From the NCBI RefSeq assembly GCF_006335125.1, contig NZ_VDMO01000001.1, positions 292,295 to 356,294 on the forward strand: 64,000 nt of DNA, read 5' to 3'. The DNA is from Deinococcus radiopugnans ATCC 19172. Lineage in GTDB: Bacteria; Deinococcota; Deinococci; Deinococcales; Deinococcaceae. The notes beneath the pieces were generated by a model that was given only the letters and a program-made list of their open reading frames with translations, ran no database searches and had not been told where the DNA came from. Of the stretch, positions 8,530 through 15,874 are shown one piece after another (position 1 is the stretch's first letter; the number at the start of each line of letters is the position of its first letter). A program made the position numbers and the translations under genes.

Positions 8530-8748
8530 GCTCTTCCTCCATCGATTCCGGCTGGAATCACTGTATTTACGGGCCACCCTTTAAGTTCTGAGCAGCGAGA
8601 CTTGCTTCCGGTGACCGTTTCGGGCCATCACAGGCAATACACAAAGGCTACTCCTAAAATTGACTCTAAACTTGAAGATGAATAAAGTTTATCGGTTTTA
8701 TATCGCTTCTCTGAGATTTATTGAGGTAAATCTGCGGCCGTTGCGATA
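8530..8748. promoter_or_regulatory. A/T-rich intergenic region upstream of the eight-gene operon
   Basis: This 219-base gap separates the end of the cytochrome b gene from the start of the ThDP gene, both leftward. The stretch ~8640-8735 is far richer in A/T than the flanking coding DNA and is the likely place for the operon promoter and for the end of the cytochrome transcript. I could not pick a convincing -35/-10 pair or a terminator with a T-run, so only the location is supported. Confidence 0.4.
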
Positions 8749-10194
8749 TCAGTGGCGAGTTTCAAGGAAATTCACCAGGTCGCGCAGTTGATCCGTGGTG
8801 AGCACCCCGGCGTACGGCGGCATGCTGGCCGCGCCGTTCTGAATGCGCCAACTGAGCTGATCCCGGGTCAGCCGTTCCCCGATCTCGCTGAGGTTGGGGC
8901 CGCGAATTCCGCCCTGACCGTCGATGCGGTGGCACAGGATGCACGACTGGTCATGGAACAGCGCCGCGCCGCGCACCACGCTGGGGACCGTGCTGTTCAC
9001 CTGCTGCGCGGTCAGCGGCGGCGCGGCGAAACGCGGCAGCCACGGCTCGCGGTAACCCAGCAGCGTCAGACTGAAGATCATCCCGATGGCGACGATCACG
9101 ATGCCGATGGCCCAGGGACGGCGGCTGGGCGCACGTTCCCCCTTGTTGCTGACCAGCGGCAGCAGGATCAGCCCGGCAATCGCCAGCAGCGGCGCGAGAA
9201 TGATCATCAGGTTGGTGATGCCGTACGGCCACAGCGCCAGGATCGAGAAGTACCAGATCAGGTACCAGTCGGGCTTGGGATCGGCGTTGATCAGGCTGGG
9301 GTCTGGCGGCTTGCTCAGGGCTGGTGCGCCAAATTTCCAGGCCAGGAACACCGTCAGCAGGATCAATGCGCTGCCGAACACCGTATCGCGCCACGCCGCG
9401 TCCGGCCAGAATGGCACGCCGTCGCGCCTCACGCGGGCCTGGTACTGCTGCTTGTAGGTGCGCGGATCAACCCGGCGCCCCGGCACCGGCGGCTCGCTGA
9501 TGCCGTTTCGCAGCACCAGAAAGACGTGCAACCCGATCAATCCGAACAGCAGCGCCGGAAACCAGTAGGTGTGCAGGGCGTACAGCCGCGACAGGGTGGC
9601 GGCGTTCAGCGTGTCCCCCGCCATCAGAAAGCGGGCCAGGATCGGGCCCAGCCACGGAAAACGCGACGCCTGCTCCGCACCCACCACCACGCTCCACACG
9701 GCGGTCTGATCCCAGCGCAGGGTCTGGCCGGTAAAGGCCATCGCCAGCACCAGGAACAGCATGACCACGCCGCTGATCCACTGCATCTCGCGCGGGTACT
9801 TGTAGGCCGCCGTCAGGTACACCCGGATCAGGTGAATGCCCATCATCACCACCATCAGCGAGGCGCCGAAGTAATGCAGCCCACGCACCACGGCCTCGGC
9901 GGTGCCAGGGGTAGAAATGCGCTGCAGGCTCTGGTACGCCGTGGCGCTCGACGGTTCGAAGAACATCGCCAGCGTGATTCCGGTGACCACCTGCAGGATG
10001 AAGGCGAACAGGGTGGCGCTGCCGAAGACGAAAGCCCACCGGCTGCGCCGGGGCACCCGGTGGCCTGCCACGGCGTTCAGGCGGCTGATCAACCCGGTGC
10101 GGTCTTCGATCCAACCGAGAAATAAACCGTAGTGCTTCTCGGTGACGGCGGGCGGCGTATTGTTCGCCTCGTCGATCCTGGCCTGATCGCTCAC
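8749..10194 (-). CDS. Cytochrome b of a bc complex with fused C-terminal cytochrome c
   Basis: A 481-residue membrane protein. Residues ~20-235 are a cytochrome b N-terminal domain with the b-heme histidines in HYFGASL, GIHLIR, ALHTYW and GLHVFL. A C-terminal b segment with further helices follows. The last ~65 residues form a cytochrome c domain: heme motif CILCH at 418-422 and a likely axial Met at ~458 (MPPYAG). The complex oxidises quinol and reduces a c-type cytochrome; here the acceptor cytochrome is part of the same polypeptide. It is the last gene of the oxidase operon, starting four bases inside the Rieske gene. The fusion means no separate cytochrome c1 gene is needed, and none is seen here. 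Confidence 0.92.
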   Translation of the reverse strand: MSDQARIDEANNTPPAVTEKHYGLFLGWIEDRTGLISRLNAVAGHRVPRRSRWAFVFGSATLFAFILQVVTGITLAMFFEPSSATAYQSLQRISTPGTAEAVVRGLHYFGASLMVVMMGIHLIRVYLTAAYKYPREMQWISGVVMLFLVLAMAFTGQTLRWDQTAVWSVVVGAEQASRFPWLGPILARFLMAGDTLNAATLSRLYALHTYWFPALLFGLIGLHVFLVLRNGISEPPVPGRRVDPRTYKQQYQARVRRDGVPFWPDAAWRDTVFGSALILLTVFLAWKFGAPALSKPPDPSLINADPKPDWYLIWYFSILALWPYGITNLMIILAPLLAIAGLILLPLVSNKGERAPSRRPWAIGIVIVAIGMIFSLTLLGYREPWLPRFAAPPLTAQQVNSTVPSVVRGAALFHDQSCILCHRIDGQGGIRGPNLSEIGERLTRDQLSWRIQNGAASMPPYAGVLTTDQLRDLVNFLETRH

Positions 10195-10745
10195 GACTCC
10201 CCCCCCGGCCAGGTCAGCGTGGGCAGCGGCATGGCGGCGCTTTGCAACTGCACCTCCTGGCCCTGGACGCGCACCCCCAGCCGCTGCAGCGGAATGCGCG
10301 GCGGCCCGGCCACGTTGACGCCCTCGGCGTCGTAGACCCCGCCGTGGCAGGGGCAGAAGTACAGCCCCGAACCCTCCTGGTGCCGCACCGGGCAGCCCAG
10401 GTGCATGCAGACGTTGTGCAGCGCCAGCCAGTCGCCGGGCCGCCGCGTGACGTAGGCGGTGTCCTTTTTGATGTCGCCGCCGTAAGACCGCGCGCCGGGC
10501 CGGATAAACGTGACCAGCACGGTCTTGCCGGTGGGAAAGTCGGCCAGCGTGCCGATTCGCTGCCAGCCGCCCCGGCCCCCTTTTTGAAAGGCGGGATCCA
10601 GCACCGCCTTGGCCACCGGGTAACCGGCGGCGGCGGCGGCCAGCGCCCCCGAGCCCAGGCTGAGGCCAATCAGCAGCTTGCGGCGGGAGGGTTCCCTGGT
10701 CTCGTCCTGGCCGGCAGTTTCAGGACTGACGTGTGTGTCGCTCAT
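10191..10745 (-). CDS. Rieske [2Fe-2S] protein of the bc complex
   Basis: A 184-residue Rieske protein. Cluster ligands are in C113-M-H115-L-G-C118 and C131-P-C133-H134, the two boxes that bind the 2Fe-2S centre and form the nearby disulfide. Residues ~20-45 (SRRKLLIGLSLGSGALAAA) contain twin arginines before a hydrophobic stretch, consistent with Tat export and an N-terminal anchor. It transfers electrons from quinol to the cytochrome c part of the complex. The ATG at 10745 has GGAGG six bases upstream and overlaps the preceding stop as ATGA. The longer in-frame reading to 10802 lies inside the upstream gene and is unlikely. The next gene downstream is its cytochrome b partner. Confidence 0.93.
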   Translation of the reverse strand: MSDTHVSPETAGQDETREPSRRKLLIGLSLGSGALAAAAAGYPVAKAVLDPAFQKGGRGGWQRIGTLADFPTGKTVLVTFIRPGARSYGGDIKKDTAYVTRRPGDWLALHNVCMHLGCPVRHQEGSGLYFCPCHGGVYDAEGVNVAGPPRIPLQRLGVRVQGQEVQLQSAAMPLPTLTWPGGES

Positions 10746-11119
10746 GCGTCCTCCTGCGGCCCGCCGTGTGGCGCCGTGGCCTGAAAGCTGTCCCAGGCCC
10801 ACATTCCGCCGCCCAGCGCCGCCACCAGTGCCCCCAGCACGACGATGCCCAGCGCCGACACCAGCAGCCCCAGCGCGGTGCCTGCCAGCCCGAAGGCCAG
10901 CAGCACGGGGGCCAGGGTGGGGCGGGCCTCGGCCATTTCACGCGGGCGCGACCAGCCGGGGGGCAGCAGCACGTCGTCGGGCAGCAGCTGGGGTTCGGGG
11001 GCAGGAATGGAGGCGGGTTCGGCCCTCAGCGGGAGGAAGCCCAGCCGCCGCAGCAGCCAGTACACGGGAAAGCCCAGCACCCGCAGCAGCGCGCCCAGCA
11101 GATCAGTGGGTCGGTTCAT
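10742..11119 (-). CDS. Small membrane protein in the oxidase-bc operon
   Basis: This 125-residue protein has a short hydrophobic N-terminal segment (LLRVLGFPVYWLLRRLGFLP) and, after a proline-rich linker, two adjacent hydrophobic stretches at ~67-107 (LAPVLLAFGLAGTALGLLV and IVVLGALVAALGGGMWAW). I do not recognise a named family. The pattern of two C-terminal helices between the oxidase and bc genes is like small accessory subunits (subunit IV-type) of caa3 oxidases. Its start lies 17 bases inside the CtaG-like gene and its stop overlaps the Rieske start, so it is translated as part of the same message. A role as a structural or assembly subunit is inferred from position only. Confidence 0.7.
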   Translation of the reverse strand: MNRPTDLLGALLRVLGFPVYWLLRRLGFLPLRAEPASIPAPEPQLLPDDVLLPPGWSRPREMAEARPTLAPVLLAFGLAGTALGLLVSALGIVVLGALVAALGGGMWAWDSFQATAPHGGPQEDA

Positions 11120-11594
11120 TTCGCGCCTCCGCCGTGCCTAGAAGTTGCATGAAGTGGGAAAAGGCCCCCGCCATCACCACGAAGCCGCCCACCACCCACA
11201 TCAGCACGCCGCCCAGGGCGGTGTCGTCGGGAGCGGTCATGGCGTAGGCGTCCCGGCTGAAGGTGATGGCCGCGCCCAGCAGCGCGCACGCGGCCATCTG
11301 AGACAGCAGGCTTTCCAGGAACATCCCGCCGGGCGTCATCAGCCGGGCGTAGACAGCTGGAAGGTGAACGCCGTAGGTTACGAGGTTGAAGGCCACAAAG
11401 GCCAGCGGCCCGCCGACGTTCGGACGCCAGCGCGGAAACGCGAGCACCAGCAGCGGCGCGGCCCCCAGTGACAGCAGCAGGTGCGCGCCCATGTGCAGGC
11501 TGAAACTGCCGGGGCGCAGGCCCATGCCGGAGGCGTAGAAGATTGACGCGCCGAGAATGGCCGCACCTGCGCCGATGAGATACGCCTGTCTCAT
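11103..11594 (-). CDS. Short CtaG-family (caa3 oxidase assembly) membrane protein
   Basis: A 163-residue polytopic protein. It contains HMGAHLLLSLGAAPLLVLAFP, typical of CtaG proteins that help assemble the copper centre of caa3 oxidases, and then VTYGVHLPAVYARLM and GGVLMWVVGG in the expected order. Most family members are about 250 residues or more with seven helices. This one begins close to the first conserved histidine motif and has only about five. The ATG at 11594 overlaps the coxC stop (ATGA). An in-frame extension to 11972 would run through coxC in another frame and is a shadow. The family call rests on the histidine motifs and context; the shortness is a real oddity. Confidence 0.75.
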   Translation of the reverse strand: MRQAYLIGAGAAILGASIFYASGMGLRPGSFSLHMGAHLLLSLGAAPLLVLAFPRWRPNVGGPLAFVAFNLVTYGVHLPAVYARLMTPGGMFLESLLSQMAACALLGAAITFSRDAYAMTAPDDTALGGVLMWVVGGFVVMAGAFSHFMQLLGTAEARNEPTH

Positions 11595-12232
11595 GGCCCA
11601 CCCCACACGTACAGCAGCAAGAACAGCGCCACCCACACGGCGTCCACAAAATGCCAGTACAGGCCCAGGCCCGCCGTGAAGCCCTCTCTTCCTCGGCCCA
11701 AATGGCCCCCGAAGCGCAGCGCGCCCGTCACCAGCAGCGCCAGCGCCCCGAAGGCCACGTGCAGGCCGTGCAACCCGGTCAGGGTGTAGAAGCCGGTGAA
11801 GAACAAGTCGGCGTCCACCGTCGCGCCCTGGGCATTCAAGTGGAGGTATTCCTGGGCCTGACCGTACAGGAAGACCAGTCCCAGGGCGGCGGTGAGCAGG
11901 TACAGCAGCCCGGACAGTTTCGCCTGCTTCCTGAAGACGTCGGCCAGCACCAGCGCTCCACTCGACGCCCACAGGCCCAGGCTGAACCAGACGGTCGTGC
12001 CGGGATCCAACGCGCCCTGCGCCGGCCCCTGCGAGTAGCGCCGCAGGTAGATGTTCGCCACCAGCAGCAGCAGGAAGATCACCGTGTCGGTCACCAGAAA
12101 CACCGCCATGCCCCAGAAGCCGTTGCTGCGCGGGCTGGCGTCCATGTGCCCGGGCGGCAGCGGCAGCCTGGACACGTCCAGCGCCTGCGACACCCGTGGA
12201 ATCGGCGGAATGGAGGCGGGATTATCGCTCAT
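11591..12232 (-). CDS. coxC: Cytochrome c oxidase subunit III
   Basis: A 213-residue five-helix subunit III. Typical segments are FWGMAVFLVTDTVIFLLLLV near the start, GFYTLTGLHGLHVAFGALAL in the middle, and a terminal YWHFVDAVWVALFLLLY. Subunit III stabilises the core and the proton uptake route of heme-copper oxidases. The ATG at 12232 lies 11 bases upstream of the coxA stop, with an AGAGG-like ribosome site. Its own stop overlaps the CtaG-like start. The shorter length (canonical ~260) fits bacterial five-helix forms that lack the first two helices. Confidence 0.93.
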   Translation of the reverse strand: MSDNPASIPPIPRVSQALDVSRLPLPPGHMDASPRSNGFWGMAVFLVTDTVIFLLLLVANIYLRRYSQGPAQGALDPGTTVWFSLGLWASSGALVLADVFRKQAKLSGLLYLLTAALGLVFLYGQAQEYLHLNAQGATVDADLFFTGFYTLTGLHGLHVAFGALALLVTGALRFGGHLGRGREGFTAGLGLYWHFVDAVWVALFLLLYVWGGP

Positions 12233-13916
12233 GGTTCCTCTCCTCCGGGCGGATGTGGCCCTGCTGGTCATGGCGCGGCGGGCGCTGGTGATCCGGGTCT
12301 TCGGGGTGCGCCAGATCCCACAGCGGGCGGCTGGACTTCACCGGCGGCAGGCGCACGAAATTGCCCTTCGGCGGCGGGCTGGTGGTGGCCCACTCCAGCG
12401 TCCAGGCCCCCCAGGGGTTGTCGCCCGCAATCCGGCCCAGCCGCCAGCTGATCACGATGTTGATCAGGGTCAGCACCAGCCCCAGGGCCAACACGAAAGC
12501 GCTGACGGTGGAAAACAGGTTCAGCGCCCCCCAGCCGGGCAAGTCGGGATAGGTGTAGACGCGCCGGGGCATGCCCATCATGCCCAGGGCGTGCTGCACC
12601 AGGAAGACGCCGTTGAAGCCCAGCGTGATCATCCAGAACGCAATCTTGCCGAAACCCTCGGACAGCATGCGCCCGGTCATCTTGGGAAAGTAGAAGTGCA
12701 GCCCTGAAAGCAGCGCGAACAGCGTGCCGCCCATCAGGACGTAGTGAAAGTGCGCCACCACGTAGTAGCTGTCGGTCAGTTGCCAGTCGATGGGCAGCAC
12801 GGCGAAGCTGACCCCGGTGATGCCGCCGAAGGTGAACTGCACGATAAAGGCAATCGCGTACAGCATCGGCACGGTCAGGCGGATGCTGCCCTTCCACAGC
12901 GTCGCCACCCAGTTGGTCACCTTGATGCCGGTGGGAATGGCGATCAGCATGGTGCTGGCGGCAAAGGCCAGGTTGACCGGGCGCGCAAACCCCACCGCAA
13001 ACATGTGGTGGGCGTACACCGCGAAACTCAGGACGGCGATGGCCAGGGTCGACCCCGCCACGAACTTGTACCCAAAAATCGGCTTGCGCGAGAACACCGG
13101 GATGACCTCGCTGATGATGCCCCAGGCGGGCAGCACCATGATGTACACCTCCGGGTGCCCGAACAGCCAGAAATAGTGCTGCCACAGCACCGGGCTGCCG
13201 CCGCCCTGGAAAAAGCGTCCGCCCAGCGCCCGGTCCACTTCCAGCATGATCAGGGCCGCACTCAGCGAGGGCAGCGCGAAGGCGATGATGAAACTGTTGA
13301 CGAACACCATCCACGAGAACAGCGGCATCTTCCACAGCCCCATCCCTACGGCGCGGTAACGCACGGTGGTGATGATGATATTCAGGGCGGTCAGGGTGGT
13401 GCCCATGCCCATCATCAGCAGGGCGGCGGCCCAGAAATCGGTGCCCAGGCTGGAACTAAAGGGGCGCTCGGACAGCGGCGCGTAGGCGAACCAGCCCGCG
13501 TCGGGCGGCCCTTCCAGCAGGCTGAGGTACAGGATGACGCCGCCAAACGCCGTGAGCCAGAAGCCGAAAGCATTCAGACGCGGAAAAGCCATGTCCTTCG
13601 CGCCGATCTGCAGCGGCAGCAGGTAATTGGAGAAACCCAGCAGGATCGGCATCACCGCCAGAAAGATCATAGTGGTGCCGTGCAGCGTGAAGAACTCGTT
13701 GTAGGTGGTGGCCTGCAGCAGGGTGTTGCCGGGCCGCGCCAGTTGCAGGCGCATCATCAGCACCTCGACGCCGCCGATCAGGAAAAACAGCGCCCCCAGC
13801 GCCAGGTACATCATCCCGATGTCCTTGTGATCGGTGGTGGACAGCCAGCGGGTGAAGTTGCGTGGGCGGCTGGCCGGGGCCGGCGCCGTTTCGGTGGGGA
13901 GGGGCGCGGTGGTCAT
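12222..13916 (-). CDS. coxA: Cytochrome c oxidase subunit I
   Basis: A 564-residue heme-copper oxidase catalytic subunit with about twelve helices. Visible ligands are H79 (FFTLHG, low-spin heme), H254 with E256 and Y258 in FGHPEVY (Cu-B and the cross-linked tyrosine), H303-H304 (AHHMF, Cu-B), and H389-F-H391 (AHFHYV, the two hemes). The GHPEV glutamate marks an A1-type oxidase with a D-channel. It reduces O2 to water while pumping protons, using electrons from the coxB Cu-A site. The ATG at 13916 overlaps the coxB stop as ATGA. A longer open frame upstream is a shadow of coxB. Confidence 0.96.
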   Translation of the reverse strand: MTTAPLPTETAPAPASRPRNFTRWLSTTDHKDIGMMYLALGALFFLIGGVEVLMMRLQLARPGNTLLQATTYNEFFTLHGTTMIFLAVMPILLGFSNYLLPLQIGAKDMAFPRLNAFGFWLTAFGGVILYLSLLEGPPDAGWFAYAPLSERPFSSSLGTDFWAAALLMMGMGTTLTALNIIITTVRYRAVGMGLWKMPLFSWMVFVNSFIIAFALPSLSAALIMLEVDRALGGRFFQGGGSPVLWQHYFWLFGHPEVYIMVLPAWGIISEVIPVFSRKPIFGYKFVAGSTLAIAVLSFAVYAHHMFAVGFARPVNLAFAASTMLIAIPTGIKVTNWVATLWKGSIRLTVPMLYAIAFIVQFTFGGITGVSFAVLPIDWQLTDSYYVVAHFHYVLMGGTLFALLSGLHFYFPKMTGRMLSEGFGKIAFWMITLGFNGVFLVQHALGMMGMPRRVYTYPDLPGWGALNLFSTVSAFVLALGLVLTLINIVISWRLGRIAGDNPWGAWTLEWATTSPPPKGNFVRLPPVKSSRPLWDLAHPEDPDHQRPPRHDQQGHIRPEERNHER

Positions 13917-14914
13917 TGCAGCGTCTCCAGGTAGGCGGTGAGCTGGCGCAACTGGGCGTCGTTCAGGCGGTAATTGGGCATGCGGACGCCGGGCTTGACG
14001 GCCTGCGGATTGTGCAGCCAGCGCCGCAGGTTGTCCGGCGTGTTGTCCAAGACCCCTCCGGCGATGATCCCGCGCGAGGCGAAATGGGTCAGATCGGGGC
14101 CGACGGTGCCGCGTGCACCCACGCCGCGTAGTGTGTGGCACTCGCCGCAGCCCTGGCGCACGAACAGCGCCGCGCCGGCCAACGCCTCGGCCTGGGCCGG
14201 CGGTGGCGGCGCGGCCTGCTGGGCCTGACGCGCCAGCCACGCCTGAAAATCCTGCGGCGTCTGGGCGATCACCTTGAAGCGCATCCAGGCATGCTGCGCG
14301 CCGCAGAATTCAGAGCAGGCCCCCAGGTACGTGCCGGGTTTGTCGGCCTGAATCCACAGCCGGTTGCCCTGGCCCGGAATGGCGTCCATCTTGCGGGCCA
14401 GTTGCGGCGCCCAGAAATCGTGGATCACGTCGGCGCTGCCCACCTCCAACAGCAGTTTCTTGCCGGTGGGAATGTGAATCTCGCCCGCAGTGCTGACCAC
14501 ACCCAGGCCCGCCGGATTAGTAGCGCGTGGGTAACTGGCCTCCCAGAACCACTGGTGGCCGGTCACGATCACGTCGGGGGTGCCGTCCTGCCCGGCCTGC
14601 GGGTCAATGCGGTTCATGGTGATCCAGGTCAATATAAACAGGAACACTAGGATGCCCCCTGCCATCAGCATCCAGACGACCTCGTCGCGGGCGTTGCCGA
14701 AAATCTGGGGCGGCTCGCCCTCCGCGCCGCGGTGCCGGTAGCGCCACACGAAATAGAACGTCAGGCCAGTGACCAGGGCGAAGATCGCCAGCCCGAGTCC
14801 CAGGGTCACGTAGGTCAGGGTGGTGATGGGCGCCGCCAGCGGCGAGGCCGGCTGCAACGTGGGCAGGGCGGCGGGCGCGCTGGCCAGGAGGAGGGAGGGC
14901 CCCTGCTTTAGCAT
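13913..14914 (-). CDS. coxB: Cytochrome c oxidase subunit II with fused cytochrome c (caa3 type)
   Basis: A 333-residue subunit II. There is a signal/anchor near residues 1-28 and two membrane helices (~35-57 and ~80-100). The Cu-A domain has ligands H165, C200, E202, C204, H208 and M211 (GACSEFCGAQHAWM). After a proline-rich linker, a C-terminal cytochrome c domain has CGECH at 256-260 and a likely axial M312. The fused cytochrome delivers electrons to Cu-A, defining a caa3 oxidase. It is the first gene of a seven-gene operon that also encodes the bc complex, so both complexes should be made together. About 960 bases without genes lie upstream and should hold the promoter. Confidence 0.95.
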   Translation of the reverse strand: MLKQGPSLLLASAPAALPTLQPASPLAAPITTLTYVTLGLGLAIFALVTGLTFYFVWRYRHRGAEGEPPQIFGNARDEVVWMLMAGGILVFLFILTWITMNRIDPQAGQDGTPDVIVTGHQWFWEASYPRATNPAGLGVVSTAGEIHIPTGKKLLLEVGSADVIHDFWAPQLARKMDAIPGQGNRLWIQADKPGTYLGACSEFCGAQHAWMRFKVIAQTPQDFQAWLARQAQQAAPPPPAQAEALAGAALFVRQGCGECHTLRGVGARGTVGPDLTHFASRGIIAGGVLDNTPDNLRRWLHNPQAVKPGVRMPNYRLNDAQLRQLTAYLETLQ

Positions 14915-15874
14915 CTCGCTGCGGCCCTTTCGTGAGGGTGATCACGCCCGCGTTGCACGCTCGGCGGCCACACCTGAACGGCGTGGGGCGGTGCCAGGTG
15001 AACGACACCAGAGTCAGACAAGTTGAATCCACCAAGCTGAGCGTGCGTCTCCGCGCCCGGCGGACTGGGCCGCCACTTGATTCCACCCTGGAAAAGACAA
15101 GGTCTGGTCACAATCACCCGGGTGGGCGGGGCAGTTGGTTCACCGACAATCATGACCACCTCGGTCTGCTTGAACTGCCCTGCTGCTGTGGGCCTCTGGC
15201 ACCAGGGTCAACGTCTGGAATGAGAAACGATAGGCCGTTCACTGTCAGTGTCCATCTCAGTGCGGCAGTGCGCTCACCAGCCACCGTGCCACCCAGTGCG
15301 TCGTCCTCAGGTGTCAGGACGACGTGGACGGTGAATCGGGCGTGCTGAATAGACTGTTTGGAAATACGTCACCTGGGATCCTCCGCTTTGGATCAGCCGT
15401 GCCAGAGTGGCTCCCGATTCAGCTTTTGTCGTATTGCGACATAAAGACTGTAGGTCTGGCGTCAGGTGTTGTCAAATGAATCTTCGGAAAGAACCTTTAA
15501 AGGTTTTTCACCGGGCATTTATGATGTGTGGCATCCCGCCCTATCCCGTTCCAGGATTCGGTGCGCGGCACGACAGGGGTCAACACAGGGCCATGGGCGG
15601 CGGTGCTCGTGGCAGGGGGCGGGGCCAGCCGCACACCCCAGATGACGCTATGGGTGCGGCCCTGCGCCGGAAGCATGTCTTGTCGGTCCGCAATTTCTTG
15701 CTGCGGTCAGTGGTCCGAGTCCATCAGGATGCGCCAAAAGAGACTGTTCGGAAGGGCAGGCGAAGAGGCGTGAGGTGCTCGCCTCTTCGCTCTATTGCCT
15801 CTGCTGTCCCCCTACGTCCTGCGAATGCACCACCTTCAGGCCACGCGATACACCACGCTGGAAGCATCTGAATC
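14915..15874. other. Gene-free 960-base region upstream of the oxidase operon
   Basis: No reading frame here has recognisable motifs on either strand; the open frames have the composition of random G+C-rich DNA. The promoter of the coxB operon should lie in the left part. Two structures stand out. One is an interrupted inverted repeat TTTTGTC-N7-GACATAA at 15424-15444. The other is a 10-bp perfect hairpin at 15761-15789 close to the end of the acylase gene. I see nothing else. Confidence 0.5.
15761..15789. terminator. Hairpin downstream of the acylase gene
   Basis: CGAAGAGGCG at 15761-15770 pairs perfectly with CGCCTCTTCG at 15780-15789 across a nine-base loop. It lies about 85 bases past the stop of the leftward acylase gene, so it could end that transcript. 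There is no T-run on either side, so intrinsic termination is uncertain. Confidence 0.35.

Noticed and set aside
15424..15444. TTTTGTC-N7-GACATAA as a radiation/desiccation response motif
   Set aside because: The half-sites match well, but the spacing is seven bases instead of the three in the motif, and it lies about 500 bases from the nearest gene start.
15407..15871. A 154-codon rightward open frame upstream of the oxidase operon
   Set aside because: It lacks third-position bias and motifs and runs through the hairpin at 15761-15789.
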